A stretch of DNA of 64,000 bases from Paratractidigestivibacter sp963605405 (GCA_963605405.1 CAVCUP010000002.1:1-64000); one strand, 5' to 3'; numbered from the stretch's first letter, positions 25,869 to 34,169 are shown. A program made the numbers and translations. Notes: a model not told the origin generated them from the letters alone.

Positions 25869-27761
25869 CTATGGCTCGGGTTGCTCGCGCTTCTTGCCCC
25901 GCTTGCTCTTACCCCTCTTTGCGACGACCGCGCACGCGGCTGCGACGGCGCCGATGCCTGCGGCCGCGAGGAGCGGGGTTGCGTCGCCCGTGGCCTTTTC
26001 GCCGTTCGTGCCCGCGCCGTCTTCGCCGCCGTCAATCACGCGGATGCGCCCCGCGCCCTGCGCGTCGGCGTATTGCGTGCCGATGGCCCCCGCGAGCGCT
26101 TCTCGCACATAGCTGAGCAGACACTCGTTGTCGAGGCCGATCGCGGTTGCGGCCTCGGCGTTCGCGGGCACGGGCATGCTCCAGCCGCCGCCTATCAGCA
26201 TCCCCTTGGGCATGGCGATGGTGTATCGTCCTTCGGCGTCGATTTCCTCGCCGTTGAGCTTGGCGTCCTTAACGCGCCGCTCTCCGTCGATGCCAACAAA
26301 CCCGATGGTTGAGGGCGAGACGCGCAGCGGCGTATCGATGTCGGTGCGCACGGTGTAGCTAAAGCCGTCGCTGACCTGCAGCAGGCGCGCCTCAGGCTCC
26401 GGCAAAAGGGCGCAGGCGACCTCAAGCACGTCGAGAAGATGCTGCCCCGAGACCTTGAGCGCGTAAATCTGCCGATTGCAGGCGAGCGCGTCGAGGATGT
26501 GGCGGCGCACGACGGTGCCCTTCGGTATGTCGGCGCAGATGCCGAAGCCGTCGTAGAGGGCGATATCGCAGTCGACGCCGGCTCTTTTGGCGGCATCCAG
26601 GATGGCGTCGGCAACGAGGTCGCCGAGGTTCGTCTCGCCGAGCCACGTTGCCTGCGAGCCGTCCTTGGCAAGGGCCACAAGGTTGACTTCGGAGGAGCCG
26701 ACTTCTTCCCCAGCCATCTCGTCCACCTGCGCGTCGAGCTCGGCGATGCGGGCGGAAACGTCATCGTCGGTTCCCGCCCACGAGTCGACGACCTCGCCCG
26801 TCACGCCCGTGGCGACCACCGATGCCTCGGCCGTTCTCGCCGAGGGGTCGATCAGAATCGTCGAGAACCCAAGGAACTTGGAGCCCGCCTGCACGACGGG
26901 GACCTCGTCGCCGTCCTTGTTCTTGACGGCCTGCACGTAGGCCTGGTGCGTGTGCGCGTCAATGACCGCGTCGATGCCGTTTGTGTTTGCGACCAACGTG
27001 TCGCTGCGCCAAATCTGGGGGCTCCAGCTTTGGCCAAGATGGGCGAGGAGCACGACGTAATCGGCACTGCCGCTGTCGCGCGCGTCGTTCACGGCCGCCT
27101 GAACGGCCGCGTAGAGCTTCTCGCCGGTGTCATCGATGGCAAAGTCGTAGATGAACTCGCCGGCATCGTTCTTGAAGGTGGCCGAGGCGCCGCGGGTCGT
27201 CGGCGTGGTGACGCCGACGTAAGCCACGCGGATCGGCGCGTCGTTGGATGGGTATTCGACGACGTGGTAGGGCTCAAAGACGCAGGCGCCGTTGGTATCG
27301 GTGAAATTGCAGCAGGTGTACGCTGCGCCCTCGACGCTCGTCAGCTCGCGTAGCCGGTCGACGCCGTAGTCGAACTCATGGTTGCCGGGAACGATGACGT
27401 CGTAGCCGCAGGTGGCCGCGGCCTGGGCGGGGATTGCGCCTTTGGTGAGGCTCGCCGTGGGGTTGCCCTGCACGATGTCGCCTGCGTCCACGATCGTCAC
27501 GCGGTCGTCGCCGTGCTTCTCTCGCTGGGACGCGGCGTAGTCTGCGAGGGCTGCGTAGCCGAGGCCGGTCGCCTGGTTCGCGAGCGATCCGTGCACGTCG
27601 TTGGTGCCGATGATGACGATCTTTTCCCGGGCTGTCTTGGCCGGCGATGCCTGCACGGCGAACGCCTGCTCGACTGGTCCCGCGAGCGAAACCGTCACAC
27701 TCGCGAGCACGGTGCCCGCCCCGGTCAAAAAATCCCTGCGCGACACGTCGATGGTCCTCAT
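25869..27761 (-). CDS. Secreted, membrane-anchored 5'-nucleotidase/cyclic phosphodiesterase (UshA-like)
   Basis: 630 aa. The N-terminus has a twin-arginine signal (SRRDFLTGAG then a hydrophobic stretch). A metallophosphatase domain (about 45-280) shows GTNDVHG, VDAGDIVQG, PGNHEFDYG, LLAHLG and DAHTHQ, the dinuclear metal ligands of the family. A 5'-nucleotidase C-terminal domain (about 345-530) recognises the nucleoside. The protein ends in a single membrane helix (about 597-615) and a lysine-rich tail, so it should be anchored outside the membrane and release phosphate and nucleosides from nucleotides. No LPXTG motif is seen. It is transcribed alone on the minus strand. Confidence 0.88.
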   Translation of the reverse strand: MRTIDVSRRDFLTGAGTVLASVTVSLAGPVEQAFAVQASPAKTAREKIVIIGTNDVHGSLANQATGLGYAALADYAASQREKHGDDRVTIVDAGDIVQGNPTASLTKGAIPAQAAATCGYDVIVPGNHEFDYGVDRLRELTSVEGAAYTCCNFTDTNGACVFEPYHVVEYPSNDAPIRVAYVGVTTPTTRGASATFKNDAGEFIYDFAIDDTGEKLYAAVQAAVNDARDSGSADYVVLLAHLGQSWSPQIWRSDTLVANTNGIDAVIDAHTHQAYVQAVKNKDGDEVPVVQAGSKFLGFSTILIDPSARTAEASVVATGVTGEVVDSWAGTDDDVSARIAELDAQVDEMAGEEVGSSEVNLVALAKDGSQATWLGETNLGDLVADAILDAAKRAGVDCDIALYDGFGICADIPKGTVVRRHILDALACNRQIYALKVSGQHLLDVLEVACALLPEPEARLLQVSDGFSYTVRTDIDTPLRVSPSTIGFVGIDGERRVKDAKLNGEEIDAEGRYTIAMPKGMLIGGGWSMPVPANAEAATAIGLDNECLLSYVREALAGAIGTQYADAQGAGRIRVIDGGEDGAGTNGEKATGDATPLLAAAGIGAVAAACAVVAKRGKSKRGKKREQPEP

Positions 27762-27825
27762 GAGGCCCCTTCTGTTCTCTGGCTTTTTTCGAAAAGTCTA
27801 CCAGTGCGACCGTGAGGGCCCCGAC

Positions 27826-27975
27826 GTTGCGTAAACAGGGGTGATGGCAAAGGCGGGCCCTCTTTTGTTGCGAAATCGTGGGTGATGGCAGGGATTCATG
27901 CCCGGATTTCTGCCATCACCCGCTTTCTCGCAACAATCGCGGCCTTCTCACTGCCATCACTCCCGTTTGCGCAAC
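27826..27975. repeat. Nested palindromic repeat related to the 388-bp repeats
   Basis: An outer pair, GTTGCGTAAACAGGGGTGAT (27826 onward) against the inverted ATCACTCCCGTTTGCGCAAC ending near 27975, encloses an inner pair GGGTGATGGCAG (near 27880) and CTGCCATCACCC (near 27910-27921) flanked by GTTGCGAAA and TTTCTCGCAAC. It corresponds to the first, palindromic part of the 388-bp repeats only. The remainder of 27762-28138 shows no gene; short open frames lack support. Confidence 0.78.
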
Positions 27976-28138
27976 GCGGCCGTTTCCGCCGCCGCCTGCC
28001 GCCCTGCTTTGTGCCCGGAGTTGCTGAACCATTCGATCCAGCTGTTCTGGCTGTCGCCGAGGCGAAGGCCACAGTGGAATTGGGCCCTTTGATGCAACGA
28101 ACTCTCGCGAGTTCGTCTCCAAACGAAGCGAAGCCACG

Positions 28139-28176
28139 AAAAACCGCCCACCCCGATGTCGCATCGGGGCGGGCGG
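28139..28176 (-). terminator. Rho-independent terminator of the dhuD-dhuI operon
   Basis: Read on the minus strand, CCGCCCGCCCCGATG pairs with CATCGGGGTGGGCGG around a three-base loop, followed by a short GT and then TTTTT (28139-28143). It lies 40 bp after the dhuI stop. Confidence 0.85.
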
Positions 28177-28215
28177 CGCGCTCAGCGAAATGCTGCGACC
28201 AGACTTAAGCAAGTC

Positions 28216-28857
28216 TTAGAGGCCGAGGAGCTCCTTGACCTTGGCGATGATGGCCTCGTCGGTGGCGTTGGCGAAGAAGTACTCCTGGAAGTGCTCGCCA
28301 GCCAGGGCGCCCTTCACGAGGTCCTGGTCGATCTCGCCGAGGACGTCGACGAGCGGGCGCATGGTGACGGCGCGCACACCGTCGAGGATCTTCTTGTTGC
28401 GCTGCTCGGGCTCGACACGCTCGGCCGGGTAGCCGTTGCCGGAGCCGAAGCCGAAGAGCTTCTCAAAGGTGTACTCGAGGTTGAGCTCCTGGCCCCAGCC
28501 GTTCTTGAGGGCGAAAGGCATGGCCACGGCGTTGCCGTCGTTGACCTGCGCGAAGGTGTAGGCGTCAAGAGGATCGGCGACGTGGCCGCAGAGCACGCCG
28601 GGGAAGGAGTTGCAGGCGAGCATGGCGCCCTCGCCGGTGCCGCAGCCGGTCACGACGTAGTCGGCGGCGCCGGAGTTGAGCAGCACGGCGGCGAGGATGC
28701 CGTTCTGCACGTAGGTCAGCGGCTTGGAGTCGGCGTCGGCGTACATGCCGTAGTTGAACACGGTGTGGCCCATGGGCTCGACGACCTTCTTCAGGGCAGC
28801 CTCGATCATGGGGTTCTTGGCGTTCTGGGAGTTCTCGTTGATAAGGGCGATCTTCAT
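28216..28857 (-). CDS. dhuI: RpiB/LacAB-family isomerase, DhuI-type (unsaturated uronate pathway)
   Basis: 213 aa of the RpiB/LacA/LacB sugar-isomerase fold: N-terminal MKIALINENSQ, the GCGTGEG loop (about residues 71-77) and a FPGVLCGH segment carrying the family's Cys/His positions. It is longer than RpiB (about 150 aa) and carries the C-terminal extension of the DhuI type described from streptococcal glycosaminoglycan clusters, where DhuI converts 4-deoxy-5-hexosulose uronate to 3-deoxy-glycero-2,5-hexodiulosonate. Pairing with the SDR reductase encoded at 29034 supports that role. Ribose-5-phosphate isomerase is the alternative. The RBS is AAAGGAGAAA before ATG 28857. Confidence 0.75.
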   Translation of the reverse strand: MKIALINENSQNAKNPMIEAALKKVVEPMGHTVFNYGMYADADSKPLTYVQNGILAAVLLNSGAADYVVTGCGTGEGAMLACNSFPGVLCGHVADPLDAYTFAQVNDGNAVAMPFALKNGWGQELNLEYTFEKLFGFGSGNGYPAERVEPEQRNKKILDGVRAVTMRPLVDVLGEIDQDLVKGALAGEHFQEYFFANATDEAIIAKVKELLGL

Positions 28858-28928
28858 GGGTTTCTCCTTTTCCAGGTTGAATGCTTCAAATAGTGATGAA
28901 AGGCAGTTCGATTAAAAGTCAGCAAGGG

Positions 28929-29020
28929 CGCGTGAGACGGTGCAGATTACGGCGAAAGGGGAGGGGAGCGTACTGAGTACGCGACCGACGAATGAGCCGC
29001 AAGATGTGTCGTCTCACGCG
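28929..29020. other. Structured intercistronic element between dhuD and dhuI
   Basis: An outer perfect stem CGCGTGAGACG (28929-28939)/CGTCTCACGCG (29010-29020) encloses an inner hairpin GCGTACTGAGTACGC (28968-28982). The stem could form in RNA from either strand; the dhuD-dhuI transcript is on the minus strand. It occupies most of the 176-bp gap. It does not match a riboswitch class I can name. It may be an RNA processing or stability element or a small repeat. Confidence 0.5.
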
Positions 29021-29033
29021 GCTGCAGCGTCGA

Positions 29034-29843
29034 CTAGGCGGGCTGCTTGCCGATGTAGGCGAGGATGCCGCCGTCGACGTAGAGCACGTGGCCGTTTACG
29101 AAGTTAGACGCGTCGGAGGCGAGGAACACGGCCGGGCCCATGAGGTCCTCCGGCGTGCCCCAGCGCGCGGCCGGGGTCTTGCTCACGATGAAGGCGTCGA
29201 ACGGGTGGCGGCTGCCGTCGGCCTGGCGCTCGCGCAGCGGCGCGGTCTGCGGGGTGGCGATGTAGCCCGGCCCGATGCCGTTGCACTGGATGTTGGCCTC
29301 GCCGAACTCGGAGCAGATGTTGCGGGTGAGCATCTTGAGGCCGCCCTTGGCCGCCGCATAGGCGGAGACGGTCTCGCGGCCGAGCTCGCTCATCATCGAG
29401 CAGATGTTGATGATCTTGCCGTGGCCCTTCTCGACCATGGAGGGGATACAGGCCTTGCTCACGATGAAGGGGGCGGTGAGGTCGGTGTCCACGACCTGAC
29501 GCCACTCCTCGACGCTCATCTCGCACATGGGGATGCGCTTGATGATGCCGGCGTTGTTCACGAGGATGTCCGGCGCGGAGCCGAGGTCGGACTCGATGTT
29601 GGAGACGAGCTCCGCGACCTGGGCCTCGTCGGTGACGTCGCACACGTAGCCCTTGGCGGTGAGTCCGAGCTCGCGGTAGTGCTCCTCGGCCTCGGCGACC
29701 TTCTCGGCGTGGCGCGCGTTGAAGGCGATCTTTGCGCCGGCCTGGCCGAGGGCGTCGGCGATGGCCATGCCGATGCCGTAGGTCGCGCCGGTGACGAGGG
29801 CGACCTTCCCATCGAGGCGGAAGCTGTCGAGAACGTTTGTCAT
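29034..29843 (-). CDS. dhuD: SDR-family reductase, KduD/DhuD-type
   Basis: 269-aa classical short-chain dehydrogenase: cofactor motif TGATYGIG (about residues 19-26), NNAG, and catalytic Ser with Y-x3-K in SAYAAAKGG. It should reduce 3-deoxy-glycero-2,5-hexodiulosonate to KDG with NAD(P)H, joining the unsaturated-uronate branch to KdgK/KdgA. The open frame runs upstream past several operators, but ATG 29843 has GGAAG in place and starts the protein just before the Rossmann fold, as expected. It is transcribed first, then dhuI. kduD would be an equally fair name; dhuD is used because the partner isomerase is RpiB-like rather than KduI-like. Confidence 0.85.
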   Translation of the reverse strand: MTNVLDSFRLDGKVALVTGATYGIGMAIADALGQAGAKIAFNARHAEKVAEAEEHYRELGLTAKGYVCDVTDEAQVAELVSNIESDLGSAPDILVNNAGIIKRIPMCEMSVEEWRQVVDTDLTAPFIVSKACIPSMVEKGHGKIINICSMMSELGRETVSAYAAAKGGLKMLTRNICSEFGEANIQCNGIGPGYIATPQTAPLRERQADGSRHPFDAFIVSKTPAARWGTPEDLMGPAVFLASDASNFVNGHVLYVDGGILAYIGKQPA

Positions 29844-29907
29844 CTGATCTACTTCCAATCTGGTTTGAAAGCCGTTGTTTGCAACTCGCGAATTAGTCTC
29901 GGATGGT

Positions 29908-29998
29908 AAACCGGTTTTGTCAAGTGTGAACAGGGAATACGAATGCCAAAATTCCGCAAGAGGTGCGTAATCTGTCCATGTCGGCGTAAATCGGTTTT
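29908..29998 (-). promoter_or_regulatory. dhuD-dhuI promoter with palindrome II operators
   Basis: On the minus strand a consensus -35 TTGACA (29918-29923) is followed at once by AAACCGGTTT (29908-29917), which fills the spacer before a weak -10 GAGACT (29895-29900). A second, less perfect copy AAATCGGTTTT lies upstream at 29988-29998. The arrangement predicts repression by a LacI-type protein, most simply the product of the gene at 30187. The rest of 29844-30186 holds an inverted pair CCGTGCTC/GAGCACGG (30140-30175) and nothing else recognised. Confidence 0.72.
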
Positions 29999-30186
29999 GC
30001 ATTAGGTGTTGTTCGGGCGCTCGCATTGGCGGCGAGAGGTCCCCCGGAGCGGCCGATAGTCGAGGGTTCCCGGGTCGGTCTGGAAGAGGGCTGAAGGCCG
30101 TAGCTCGCCGTTTCTCGCCCGGCATCCTGCTTGACAGGTCCGTGCTCAGGCGCCGCGCCCCTTGCCCGAGCACGGCGTTTTCTCTG

Positions 30187-31209
30187 CTAGAGCGTGGTGT
30201 CCCCCCACTGAACGGAGCAGTCGAGGACCTGGTGGGGGTCCGTCTCGTCTTTCTCGGCGACGGCGTCAAGCAGGATGCGGGCGGCCGTGGCACCCTCTTC
30301 GCGCGCGGGCTGGACGACGACGGAGACGGAAGGGGAGGCGACGCTCACCCATTCGGTGTTGTCGAAGCCGAGCAGGCCGACACGGTCGGGCATGAGGGGA
30401 TAGTAGTCGCGGCAGCACTTGTAGATGTCCGGCAGCGCCCAGCAGTTGGGGGCAAAGACCAGGGTCGGCGTCGTGCCGTCGATGTTCGCCTTCAGGAACG
30501 TCCCGAGCTTCTCTTCGTTCACGCTGTCGCCCTCGATGACGAATTGCGTGAAGCCGATGTCGTGGCTCTCGAGTGCGTCGACGAAGCCGCTCATGCGCTC
30601 GATGCGGCTGGAAATAAGGCCGGGCTCGGCCGTGATCACGAGGAAGCGGCGGTAGCCCTTCTGGACGCAAGCCTCGATGGCCTGGTAGGAGGCCTCGTAG
30701 TTGTCAGTCTTGACCCAGCTGGAAGCAAAGTCGTAGAGCTTGGAGTCGATGAAAACGAGCGGCTTCTTCGCGTCGCTGATCTGGCGCGTGATTTCCTTGA
30801 ACTGCGCCGTGGGCTGGACGATGAAGCCGTCGACGCCAAGCGCGAGCAAGCGGTCGATGTAGGCGAGCTCGTTTTGCTTGCTGAAGTCGGAGTTGCAGAC
30901 GAGCATGCGGTAGCCTTCAGCCGAAATGACCTCGTCTATGCCCTTGACGATCTGGTTGGCGAAGGCGTTGGTGATGTCGCCGATAATCACGCCCACAAGC
31001 TTGCTTTCCTTGGCGTTCATGCCGCGCGCGAGGGGAGAGGGCTCGTAGCCGGTCTCCTCGATAACCTTGCGGATGCGGTTTTGGGTTTCCTCCGACATGC
31101 GGTCGGTTTTGCCGTTGAGATAGAAGGAGACGGTCGTCTTTGAGGTGCCTGCCATCTCGGCGATCTGGGTGATGGTGAGGCGTTTCTTTACGGACGACTG
31201 GCGGGGCAT
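30187..31209 (-). CDS. LacI-family regulator 1, candidate KdgR-type repressor
   Basis: 340 aa. The N-terminal helix-turn-helix (LTITQIAEMAGTSKTTVSFY, about residues 11-30) and hinge helix are followed by a periplasmic-binding-protein-like effector domain (LVGVIIGDITNAF ... VGLLGFDNTEW). Its own promoter carries AAACCAGTTT and the neighbouring dhuD promoter carries AAACCGGTTT, so palindrome II is the best candidate operator and autorepression is likely. The inducer is probably KDG or a related keto-acid. A palindrome I site 240 bp upstream (31453) could put this gene under a second LacI protein. The specific name is inference; the family is certain. Confidence 0.88.
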   Translation of the reverse strand: MPRQSSVKKRLTITQIAEMAGTSKTTVSFYLNGKTDRMSEETQNRIRKVIEETGYEPSPLARGMNAKESKLVGVIIGDITNAFANQIVKGIDEVISAEGYRMLVCNSDFSKQNELAYIDRLLALGVDGFIVQPTAQFKEITRQISDAKKPLVFIDSKLYDFASSWVKTDNYEASYQAIEACVQKGYRRFLVITAEPGLISSRIERMSGFVDALESHDIGFTQFVIEGDSVNEEKLGTFLKANIDGTTPTLVFAPNCWALPDIYKCCRDYYPLMPDRVGLLGFDNTEWVSVASPSVSVVVQPAREEGATAARILLDAVAEKDETDPHQVLDCSVQWGDTTL

Positions 31210-31243
31210 GGCTTCTCCTGGTTATACGAATGCAATACGTGAT

Positions 31244-31272
31244 ATTGTAAACCAGTTTTGCTTGTGCCTGAA
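31244..31272 (-). promoter_or_regulatory. Promoter of LacI regulator 1 with a palindrome II operator
   Basis: Minus-strand -10 TACAAT (31244-31249), overlapped by AAACCAGTTT (31249-31258), with a weak -35 (TTCAGG, 31267-31272). The layout fits negative autoregulation. Confidence 0.6.
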
Positions 31273-31450
31273 AACGTCGAGTCGTCGAGGCATAAAAAAG
31301 CCGCTGGCCGCCCCTCGGAGGGAGTCGGAGGTACCGCGCACGGGTTGCATGGCATGGAGCGCCCGGGCACGGCCCCGAGGGGCGGGTCGCGGTTCTGCTT
31401 GTCCCTGGGTCAAGGCGTCGCATCCTGTGGCTCAAGGTGGTTCCCAGTAT

Positions 31451-31468
31451 AGGGTGAACGTTCACCCT
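31451..31468. promoter_or_regulatory. Isolated palindrome I operator between the two lacI genes
   Basis: AGGGTGAACGTTCACCCT is a perfect 18-bp palindrome, the longest palindrome I copy in the window. It is 242 bp upstream of the first lacI start and 276 bp past the end of the second lacI gene. Its target promoter is not obvious. Confidence 0.7.
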
Positions 31469-31558
31469 AGCAACCCTTAGCTTACGTCCGCCTTATTTTC
31501 TCCACATATCCTTTGGCGCGCGGCTCAATGGACGGTCCCGGGCTCGGTCCAAAACAAG

Positions 31559-31684
31559 AACTCTGACTTTTGCACGACTTAATTCAATTTTCCGAGTATC
31601 CGAACCGTGAATCCTGGCCTTTTTGGCTCGAATTCGGGCTTGATACTTTGCTAATCCAAATTAAGTCGTGCAAAAGTCAGAGTT
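31559..31684. repeat. Palindromic element B, MITE-like
   Basis: A 126-bp element with perfect 26-bp terminal inverted repeats (31559-31584 and 31659-31684; outer sequence AACTCTGACTTTTGCACGAC). The inner part has a CCGAGTATCC remnant of the inner arm seen in elements A and D. It carries no open frame. It shares its ends with element C at 57031. The rest of 31210-31743 holds the two operators listed and nothing else recognised. Confidence 0.85.
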
Positions 31685-31743
31685 TGCCTTGGAGAGGGCC
31701 AATCGGCCCCGCGGAGTCAGTTCGCACGATGCCGGCGAACGGT

Positions 31744-32760
31744 TTATGCCGTGGTTGAGGCGCGACGGATGATGCGGCCGGGGACCTCAATGCGGCGAGA
31801 GGAGCCGGACTTGCTGCTCGCGGCGTCGATCCGCTCGAGAGCGCGATCGACGACGGCCCGAGCGATGCCCTCGACGTCTTGGGCGGCCGTGGTGACGCCG
31901 CCCATGAGCACGCGGTTCCAGGCGAACTCGTCGAAGGTGGCAACGCGCGGGGCGTGGCCCGCGCCCACAGCGCCCGTTGCCTCGGCTGCCTGGAGCAGCT
32001 CGATGAAACGCAGGAATACGAGGCCGTTGATGGCGATGACGCCCGCGGGGCCGGCGCCTTGCAGAATCTTGTTTGCCAGGCCGCTTTTGTCTTCGGGCAG
32101 CTTCTCGCCAAGTTCGACAACGCTCGCCGTCAGGCCGAGCCGCGCGCATTCCTCGGAGAATCTCGCCGCGCGCTCGCGACGGATCGAGCTTGTCACATCT
32201 TGCTCGGTCAGCAGCGCGATTCGCTTGCAACCGCATCCCGCAACCTCGGTGACAAGGGCATCTACCAGCTCTTCGTTGTTAGACGTCACAAGATCGAGCC
32301 CGCCGCCTGTGACGTCGCGGTCCAGCAGCACCACCGGCAGCCGGACGTTAGCCTCGCGCAGCGCGCGGTCGTTTCCGCCGCAGGTGTTGACCACGAGCGC
32401 ATCGGCGCCGCCGGCCACGAGGCGGTCGATGGCAGCCGCCTCGGCCGCCGCGTCGTTGCCGGAGACGGCCGTCATGAGCGAGTAACCCTCGGCCGCCGCC
32501 TTGCGCGAGAGCGCGTCGAGCATCGCGGAGGAATAGGGGTTGGAAATATCGGCGAGGATGACGCCGAGCAGCTGCGACCGGTCGGTGCGCAGGCTCCGCG
32601 CGGCGGCGAGCGGCCGGTACCCGGTGCGCTCGACGACCTCGGCGATGCGCGCGCGGGTTTCCTCGGTCATTGCCCCGGGGGTGTTGTTGAGGTAGCGCGA
32701 GACCGTGGCGGCGCTGACGCCGGCCTGCTCGGCAATATCCTTGATGCGCACGCGGGCCAT
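31744..32760 (-). CDS. LacI-family regulator 2
   Basis: 338 aa with a textbook LacI helix-turn-helix (IKDIAEQAGVSAATVSRYLN, residues about 6-25), hinge and effector domain (LLGVILADISNPYSSAM ... GVTTAAQDVEGIARAVV). It is divergent from kdgK, whose promoter has a different inverted repeat, and it is near the perfect palindrome I site at 31453. It is the leading candidate for the repressor of uxaCBA and the two GPH operons, with a uronate-derived inducer. That assignment is inference; a member of the regulon elsewhere in the genome could also supply the repressor. The frame and start (ATG 32760, GGAGG upstream) are clear. Confidence 0.88.
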   Translation of the reverse strand: MARVRIKDIAEQAGVSAATVSRYLNNTPGAMTEETRARIAEVVERTGYRPLAAARSLRTDRSQLLGVILADISNPYSSAMLDALSRKAAAEGYSLMTAVSGNDAAAEAAAIDRLVAGGADALVVNTCGGNDRALREANVRLPVVLLDRDVTGGGLDLVTSNNEELVDALVTEVAGCGCKRIALLTEQDVTSSIRRERAARFSEECARLGLTASVVELGEKLPEDKSGLANKILQGAGPAGVIAINGLVFLRFIELLQAAEATGAVGAGHAPRVATFDEFAWNRVLMGGVTTAAQDVEGIARAVVDRALERIDAASSKSGSSRRIEVPGRIIRRASTTA

Positions 32761-32928
32761 CGGCGCGCCTCCTTACCTATATATGGGGTCCTTGCAAGGA
32801 TCCGTCTCGGCGCCTTGCGGCGGGCGGCCGCGCCTTCGGTCCGCGGCCGCCCGCGAGATTTCTGCCAAACCGCCCACAGCCCGATGTGGCCTTCGGCGCA
32901 AATTTTCCCTCCGCTTACAAGAATCCCA

Positions 32929-32996
32929 TTGCGTTTTTTCCTGAGGCGAGTATACAATAAGCGCCAACGTAATGTAATCGATTTCGTAAATCGATT
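32929..32996 (+). promoter_or_regulatory. kdgK promoter with a 21-bp inverted repeat
   Basis: -35 TTGCGT (32929-32934) and -10 TACAAT (32953-32958) are 18 bp apart. AATCGATTT (32976-32984) and AAATCGATT (32988-32996) are perfect inverted arms around CGT, just after the expected transcription start. This motif differs from palindromes I and II and is not seen elsewhere in the window, so kdgK-kdgA may answer to another repressor (for example GntR- or IclR-type). Confidence 0.65.
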
Positions 32997-33031
32997 CCGT
33001 AAAGGTAAACGAAACGCTTTTGGAGGATGGA

Positions 33032-34069
33032 ATGGACAAGAACTCCCTCGTGCTCACCTTCGGCGAGATCATGATGCGCCTCTCGCCCAAAGACCACCTG
33101 CGCATCGAGCAGGCCACCGAGTTCGACGTGCGCTACGGCGGCGCCGAGGCCAACACGGCCTTCTCTCTCGCGTACCAGGGTGACCGCGCGGCGTTCGTCT
33201 CCGTCGTCCCCGCCAACCGCATCGGCGACTGCGCCCTGCGTTCGCTCGTGGCCTACGGCGTCGACACCTCCCGCGTGGTCCGCAAGGGCGACCGCCTGGG
33301 CTCCTACTTCTTTGAGCTCGGCGCCTCTCAGCGCGGCAACGGCTGCGTCTACGACCGCAAGTACTCTGCGATGAGCCTCGCCTCCAACGCCGACCTCGAC
33401 TGGGACGTCATCCTCGAGGGCGTCGACGTCTTCTACTTCAGCGGCGTGACCCCGGCCGTCTCCGACGAGATGGCGCTCGCCTGCAAGGCCGCCCTCACCG
33501 CCGCCCGCGCCAAGGGCATCGAGACCGTCTGCGACCTCAACTACCGCGGCAAGCTCTGGACCCCCGAGAAGGCCCAGTCCGTGCTCAAGGAGCTCATGCC
33601 GCTCGTCGACGTGTGCATCGCCAACGACGAGGACGCCCCCTCCGCCCTCGGCATGACCTGCGTCTCCGGCTCCCTTGCCCACGGCATCGAGGAGCGCGAC
33701 TCCTACGTGGAGATGGCGCGCCAGATCTGCGACGAGTACGGCTGCAAGGTCGTTGCCTCCGTCGTGCGCAACGTTGCCTCCACCGAGCGCTCCCAGTGGA
33801 TGGGCATGCTCTACCAGGCCGAGGGCCAGAAGCACTGGTTCAGCCCCGTTCACGACGTGCACGTCCTTGAGGGCGTGGCCGCCGGCGACGCCTTCAACGC
33901 GGGCCTGCTCCACGCTATGCTCAACGGCTTCGAGCCGCAGGAGACCATCGACTACGCCATCGCGGCGAGCGTGCTCAAGCTCTCGGTCCGCGGCGACTCG
34001 AACCTCGTGACCGAGGCCGAGATCCGCTCCGTGGCCTCCTCCGGCGGCGCCACCCGCGTCGCTCGCTAG
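33032..34069 (+). CDS. kdgK: 2-keto-3-deoxygluconate kinase (PfkB family)
   Basis: 345-aa PfkB/ribokinase-family kinase that phosphorylates KDG to KDPG with ATP. Visible features are the N-terminal LTFGEIMMRLSP, the substrate-binding YGGAEANTAFSLA region and the C-terminal GVAAGDAFNAGLLHA motif, whose Asp is the catalytic base of the family. ATG 33032 is chosen (GGAGGA five bases upstream) over an in-frame TTG at 33020. kdgA follows 100 bp later on the same strand. Both branches of pectin catabolism encoded in the window (UxaCBA and DhuI/DhuD) end at its substrate. Confidence 0.9.
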   Translation: MDKNSLVLTFGEIMMRLSPKDHLRIEQATEFDVRYGGAEANTAFSLAYQGDRAAFVSVVPANRIGDCALRSLVAYGVDTSRVVRKGDRLGSYFFELGASQRGNGCVYDRKYSAMSLASNADLDWDVILEGVDVFYFSGVTPAVSDEMALACKAALTAARAKGIETVCDLNYRGKLWTPEKAQSVLKELMPLVDVCIANDEDAPSALGMTCVSGSLAHGIEERDSYVEMARQICDEYGCKVVASVVRNVASTERSQWMGMLYQAEGQKHWFSPVHDVHVLEGVAAGDAFNAGLLHAMLNGFEPQETIDYAIAASVLKLSVRGDSNLVTEAEIRSVASSGGATRVAR

Positions 34070-34169
34070 GGCCGCGAGGCATAGGGGCGCTAGCAGGACG
34101 GCGGCGCCTTAACTTGCGGCACCCCTCACTTCTTTGCAGATAAACGCGTAAGCGAGAAAGGATCACATC

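Noticed and set aside
28877..28889. TTGAATGCTTCAA upstream of dhuI as an operator
   Set aside because: Half-site spacing is one base shorter than in the rhamnose operators and no promoter is visible; dhuI appears to be co-transcribed with dhuD.
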